Shown: in pieces, positions 61,469 through 64,000 of the stretch
How the letters are laid out: each line of letters opens with the position of its first letter
Position numbering within the stretch: position 1 is the first letter of the stretch
Source of the DNA: Thalassobacter stenotrophicus
GTDB lineage: Bacteria > Pseudomonadota > Alphaproteobacteria > Rhodobacterales > Rhodobacteraceae
Assembly: GCF_001458315.1 (NCBI RefSeq)
Contig: NZ_CYRX01000033.1
Span: 124,001 to 188,000 of the forward strand
Direction of reading: 5' to 3'
DNA length: 64,000 nucleotides
The notes under the pieces: model-generated
Database searches by the model: none
Told to the model about the DNA's origin: nothing
What the model saw: the letters and a program-made list of their open reading frames with translations, nothing else
Position numbers and translations under genes: made by a program

Positions 61469-61700
61469 CAGGCGCTCCCCTTTTCGTGCAGATGTGTGCG
61501 TCAATATAGGGCACGCAAGCTGGCGCATGCCCCTTTTGCGACCCTTCAACAGCAATTCGGAACGCTCTGCAAGAAACCGCGCATCGGGGGCTGCGACGTG
61601 GCGTTGTTAATCCTCTGTTAGGGTTCGTGGACTAGCCATAAGGCACAGTCACTCAGAACGAGTTCATTAGGTCGATACACCGCAGAAGGGGTAAACGGGC

Positions 61701-62057
61701 ATGCAGGTTCTTATTGTCGAGAGTAACGCGAATTTGGCCGCACTTTGGCAAAGACCGCTGTCGGCTTGGGGGCATGGCGTGACCATCGCGACGGGGCAGT
61801 TGGATGCCGTGCGGCACCTGTCCACCCACGATTTTGACGCGATCATTCTAGACCTAAAATTGACCGAAGGCAGCGCCATGGCGGTGGCGGATTTTGCAAA
61901 TTACCGCCAGCCACAGGCCCATATTATCGCGGTCACCTCGGACCGGTGTTTTTCCGATGGGTCAATCTTTGCCCACCTTGGCAACGCGCGTGTGTTGTTG
62001 CCAAGGGCCACCTCGCCCGATGATCTGAGCAAGATGGTCGAATATTACGCGGCCTGA
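61701..62057 (+). CDS. Receiver-domain-like protein with altered active site
   Basis: 118 residues, CheY-like receiver length with no output domain. The phospho-acceptor Asp51 is in AIILDLKLTEG and Thr79 in IIAVTSD, but the N-terminal acidic pair is reduced to Glu7 (VESN) and the C-terminal conserved Lys-Pro is absent (VLLPRATSPDDL). It may be a degenerate or atypical receiver. No histidine kinase nearby. ATG at 61701 follows a weak AGAAGGGG site. Its 3' end overlaps the convergent GST gene by 13 bases. Confidence 0.8.
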   Translation: MQVLIVESNANLAALWQRPLSAWGHGVTIATGQLDAVRHLSTHDFDAIILDLKLTEGSAMAVADFANYRQPQAHIIAVTSDRCFSDGSIFAHLGNARVLLPRATSPDDLSKMVEYYAA

Positions 62058-63034
62058 AGCCCGTCACGCCCATGGGGTTCCATCCAGTCGATCTGTGCAT
62101 TGATCGGAAGGATGCGGTTTGGGTTAATCGTGTCGTGACTATAGTGGTAGTGGCGTACGATATGCTCCATTCCGACGGTCTCTGCGACGCCGGGCACTTG
62201 GTACAATTCCCGCGTATAGGCCCACAGGTTGGGGTAATCGACCAGCCGCTTGTGATTGCATTTGAAATGCAGGTGATAGACCGGATCAAACCGTACAAGG
62301 GTGGTGAACAGGCGCCAGTCTGCCTCAGTGATTTGATCGCCCGCAAGATAGCGGCGGGTGCCGAGCAGGGCCTCCATCTCATCGAGAGCGGCGAACAAGG
62401 TCGTGACGGCATTGTCGTAGGCCCCTTGGGTCGTGGCAAAACCTGATTTGTAGACGCCGTTGTTGATCGGCTCATAGACGCGCTCATTGATCTGATCGAT
62501 CTCGGAGCGCAGGGCCATCGGATAGAAATCGAGCGTGTTACCCGTGATTTCGTTAAACGCCGTGTTGAACATGCGAATGATCTCAGAGGATTCGTTGCTC
62601 ACGATGGTTTGGCGCTGTTTGTCCCATAGGATCGGTACGGTTACGCGGCCCGACACGCCGGGGTCCGCGCGGGTATAGATGTCACGCGCAAAGGGCAGCC
62701 CATACAGCGTGTCGCCGGTTGCACCATCATCGTCAGTTTCAAACGTCCAACCGTCGGACAACATGTCGGGATGCACCACTGAAATGTCGATGAGATCAGT
62801 CAAACCCTTGAGTTTGCGAAAGATCAGCGTGCGGTGCGCCCATGGGCACGCAAGGGAGACATAGAGGTGATAGCGGCCCGCTTCGGCTTTAAATCCGCCT
62901 TCACCCGTCGGGCCCGCGCTGCCATCTGCGGTGATCCAATTGCGGAACCCGGCCGTTGAGCGGACGAACTTTCCGCCCGTGGATTTCGTGTCGTACCAAG
63001 TGTCATGCCAGACGCCGTCAACCAATTGGCCCAT
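62045..63034 (-). CDS. Glutathionyl-hydroquinone reductase (Xi-class GST, YqjG/ECM4)
   Basis: 329 residues. It reduces glutathionyl-hydroquinones. The active-site ACPWAHRTLIFRKLKGL (Cys near residue 63) and the TVPILWDKQRQTIVSNESSEIIRMFN glutathione-site segment (about 132-157) are diagnostic. A C-terminal GST domain ends with the HYYXXH-like IVRHYHYSHDTINPNRILP (about residues 291-309). ATG follows AGGAGAT. Confidence 0.94.
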   Translation of the reverse strand: MGQLVDGVWHDTWYDTKSTGGKFVRSTAGFRNWITADGSAGPTGEGGFKAEAGRYHLYVSLACPWAHRTLIFRKLKGLTDLIDISVVHPDMLSDGWTFETDDDGATGDTLYGLPFARDIYTRADPGVSGRVTVPILWDKQRQTIVSNESSEIIRMFNTAFNEITGNTLDFYPMALRSEIDQINERVYEPINNGVYKSGFATTQGAYDNAVTTLFAALDEMEALLGTRRYLAGDQITEADWRLFTTLVRFDPVYHLHFKCNHKRLVDYPNLWAYTRELYQVPGVAETVGMEHIVRHYHYSHDTINPNRILPINAQIDWMEPHGRDGLQAA

Positions 63035-63300
63035 CGTTCATCTCCTTTTGTTGTGTTCCGAATAGACCGCTTGCATTCGCGCATCTAGGTCGCGTTCAGC
63101 GCAGGGCCTGCGCGCATACGCACAAACTGGGGGAAAATGAGGCCAAAACCGGCTTTGAATCCCCTTGCGCCCTTGTCACCCGCAGGCTAGGCAGTGGCAG
63201 ACGACGCCTCGTTTCGGGGCCGGACAGGTGGATCACGGGCCCCGCCGACCCAGACAGGGGGCGGACCGCGACATCGTCATCCCGGCCACGGCAGCGGGGC
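63035..63300. other. Intergenic region, no gene seen
   Basis: A 266-base region between divergent genes. It must hold promoters for both the GST gene and the small membrane protein. I looked for a second cobalamin riboswitch here and found no B12-box. GC-rich and otherwise featureless. Confidence 0.5.
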
Positions 63301-63537
63301 ATGCGAATGATGGAGCGTGCCTTGAGACCTGTTCTTTTCCTTATCCTCTCTGCTTTTGCGGGACCGGCTGCGGCGCACCCTGGTCATATCGCGGACCTTG
63401 CTGGCCATGACCATTGGGTTGCGGGTGCTGCGATTGGTGCGGCGATCGGTGCTGCGATCTGGGGGCACCTAAAGGGCAAAAAGGCCGAGGCCAAAGACGA
63501 AGAGCCCGAAGATACCGCCGAGGAGGCCACCGCATGA
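63301..63537 (+). CDS. Small His-motif membrane protein next to cbiX (DUF6732-like)
   Basis: 78 residues from the ATG at 63301 (or 76 from 63307). Signal peptide to about residue 24 (LFLILSAFAGPAAA), then HPGHIADLAGHDHW (five His within 14 residues), one membrane helix (VAGAAIGAAIGAAIWGHLKG) and a charged tail (KKAEAKDEEPEDTAEE). I believe this is the roseobacter DUF6732 type, but the name is from memory. The His run resembles CbtB/HupE metal-site mature N-termini. It overlaps cbiX by 4 bases, so metal handling for the chelatase is a reasonable inference. Confidence 0.7.
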   Translation: MRMMERALRPVLFLILSAFAGPAAAHPGHIADLAGHDHWVAGAAIGAAIGAAIWGHLKGKKAEAKDEEPEDTAEEATA

Positions 63538-64000
63538 GCACCACTTCTCCCCAGAAAACCGGCGTCATGATTTGTGGGCACGGTTCGCGCTCGCAGTCGG
63601 CGGTGGATGAATTCGCGACACTGGCCGAAAAGCTGCCCGCCCACCTGCCCGCTGAGTGGGAGGTTGACTATGGCTATCTTGAGTTCGCCAACCCCGTCAT
63701 TCGTGACGGTCTTGATGCTCTGCGGGCCAAAGGCTGCACGCGGATTTTGGCGGTGCCGGGTATGTTGTTCGCAGCGATGCATGCCAAAAATGACATCCCC
63801 ACTGTTCTGAACACATATGCCCAGAAAAACGGGCTACAGGTCAGCTATGGCCGTGAGCTGGGCGTAGACCCCAAGATGGTGTCCGCGGCGGCCGCCCGCA
63901 TTCGCGAAGTCGCGGGTGATGGTCCTTATCATGACACCTGTCTGGTGGTTATTGGCCGCGGCGCAAGCGATCCTGACGCCAATGGCAACGTCGCCAAAAT
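63534..64000 (+). CDS. cbiX: Sirohydrochlorin cobaltochelatase CbiX-like (3' end outside window)
   Basis: The first 155 codons of a class II chelatase. MICGHGSRSQSAVDEF (residues about 12-27) holds the catalytic His, VPGMLFAAMHAKNDIP (about 81-96) the second His, and GYLEFANPVI a conserved strand. CbiX/SirB inserts cobalt or iron into sirohydrochlorin, or in aerobic strains may be a salvage or repair chelatase. ATG overlaps the preceding small membrane protein. The product runs past base 64000, so domain number is unknown. Confidence 0.9.
   Translation, partial: MSTTSPQKTGVMICGHGSRSQSAVDEFATLAEKLPAHLPAEWEVDYGYLEFANPVIRDGLDALRAKGCTRILAVPGMLFAAMHAKNDIPTVLNTYAQKNGLQVSYGRELGVDPKMVSAAAARIREVAGDGPYHDTCLVVIGRGASDPDANGNVAK

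Noticed and set aside
61469-61700. B12 riboswitch upstream of DUF1636-cobC-cbiB
   Set aside because: No conserved box is seen on the minus strand; the region remains unexplained promoter DNA.
63100-63300. Second cobalamin riboswitch upstream of the small membrane protein and cbiX
   Set aside because: The GC-rich region has no B12-box (AGCCAGGAGACC-like) and no CCGCGACTG segment.

Overview
The window is a GC-rich stretch of chromosome that looks like a member of the Rhodobacterales (Roseobacter group, Alphaproteobacteria). The evidence is a lysA gene followed by a TIGR02302-type membrane protein, an Mcl1-type malyl-CoA lyase of the ethylmalonyl-CoA pathway, aerobic-type cobalamin genes (cobN, cobW, cobO, cobC, cbiB, with CbtAB cobalt uptake under a B12 riboswitch), ftsEX followed by plsC, a VPLPA-CTERM secreted protein, and alphaproteobacterial small families (Lin0512, DUF1636, DUF3429). 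I see no plasmid, prophage, insertion sequence or CRISPR signature. The content is mainly housekeeping chromosome with some accessory genes.

Layout. 1-3.7 kb: lysA (open at the left edge) and a large Q/G-rich membrane protein. 3.7-7.5 kb: a methanethiol-oxidase (SBP56) gene with a membrane partner, divergent from a VIT/Ccc1 metal transporter, then a YhhQ/VUT queuosine-precursor transporter with a compact preQ1-like leader. 7.5-7.75 kb: an isolated transcript-like element with a 17-base complement to the 16S 3' end, an 18-codon ORF and a terminator. 7.8-10.4 kb: ribosome-rescue hydrolase arfB, then a coupled class III aminotransferase and small-molecule kinase. 10.4-13.1 kb: NAD salvage (pncB, pncA) around an L,D-transpeptidase. 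13.2-19.1 kb: trhO, a thioesterase, a VOC protein, ettA, tRNA-Arg(TCT), a LacI regulator and a second L,D-transpeptidase. 18.6-25.1 kb, mostly minus strand: rnhA, methyltransferase, DUF3429, LysE exporter, ispH, VPLPA-CTERM protein, fmt and two deformylase-family genes, one of which has lost catalytic residues.

25.2-30.4 kb: a MalY-type aminotransferase, a zinc-ribbon membrane protein, and ftsE-ftsX-plsC with a PPOX flavoprotein. 30.6-38 kb, minus strand: accA, mcl1, a GNAT, an aromatic aminotransferase, sseA, smpB, an MFS transporter and dapA. 38.2-44.9 kb: a soluble lytic transglycosylase, a DMT exporter, mnmD facing an MnmC-type FAD oxidoreductase, an NADPH-FMN reductase and a ThDP enzyme.

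45-64 kb is dominated by cobalamin. A B12 riboswitch (about 54.1-54.3 kb, minus strand) precedes cbtB-cbtA-cobW-GNAT-cobN. cobO lies beyond with a CorA/ZntB transporter and two tandem Lin0512 genes. After smc and an MltB-type transglycosylase come cbiB-cobC-DUF1636. The window ends inside a CbiX-type sirohydrochlorin chelatase preceded by a tiny His-motif membrane protein. Together these genes take up cobalt, insert it into the ring, build the aminopropanol arm and adenosylate the corrinoid.

Coordinates of start codons were chosen from family alignments in memory and from visible ribosome-binding sites. No database search was possible, so family names rest on recognised motifs and context.
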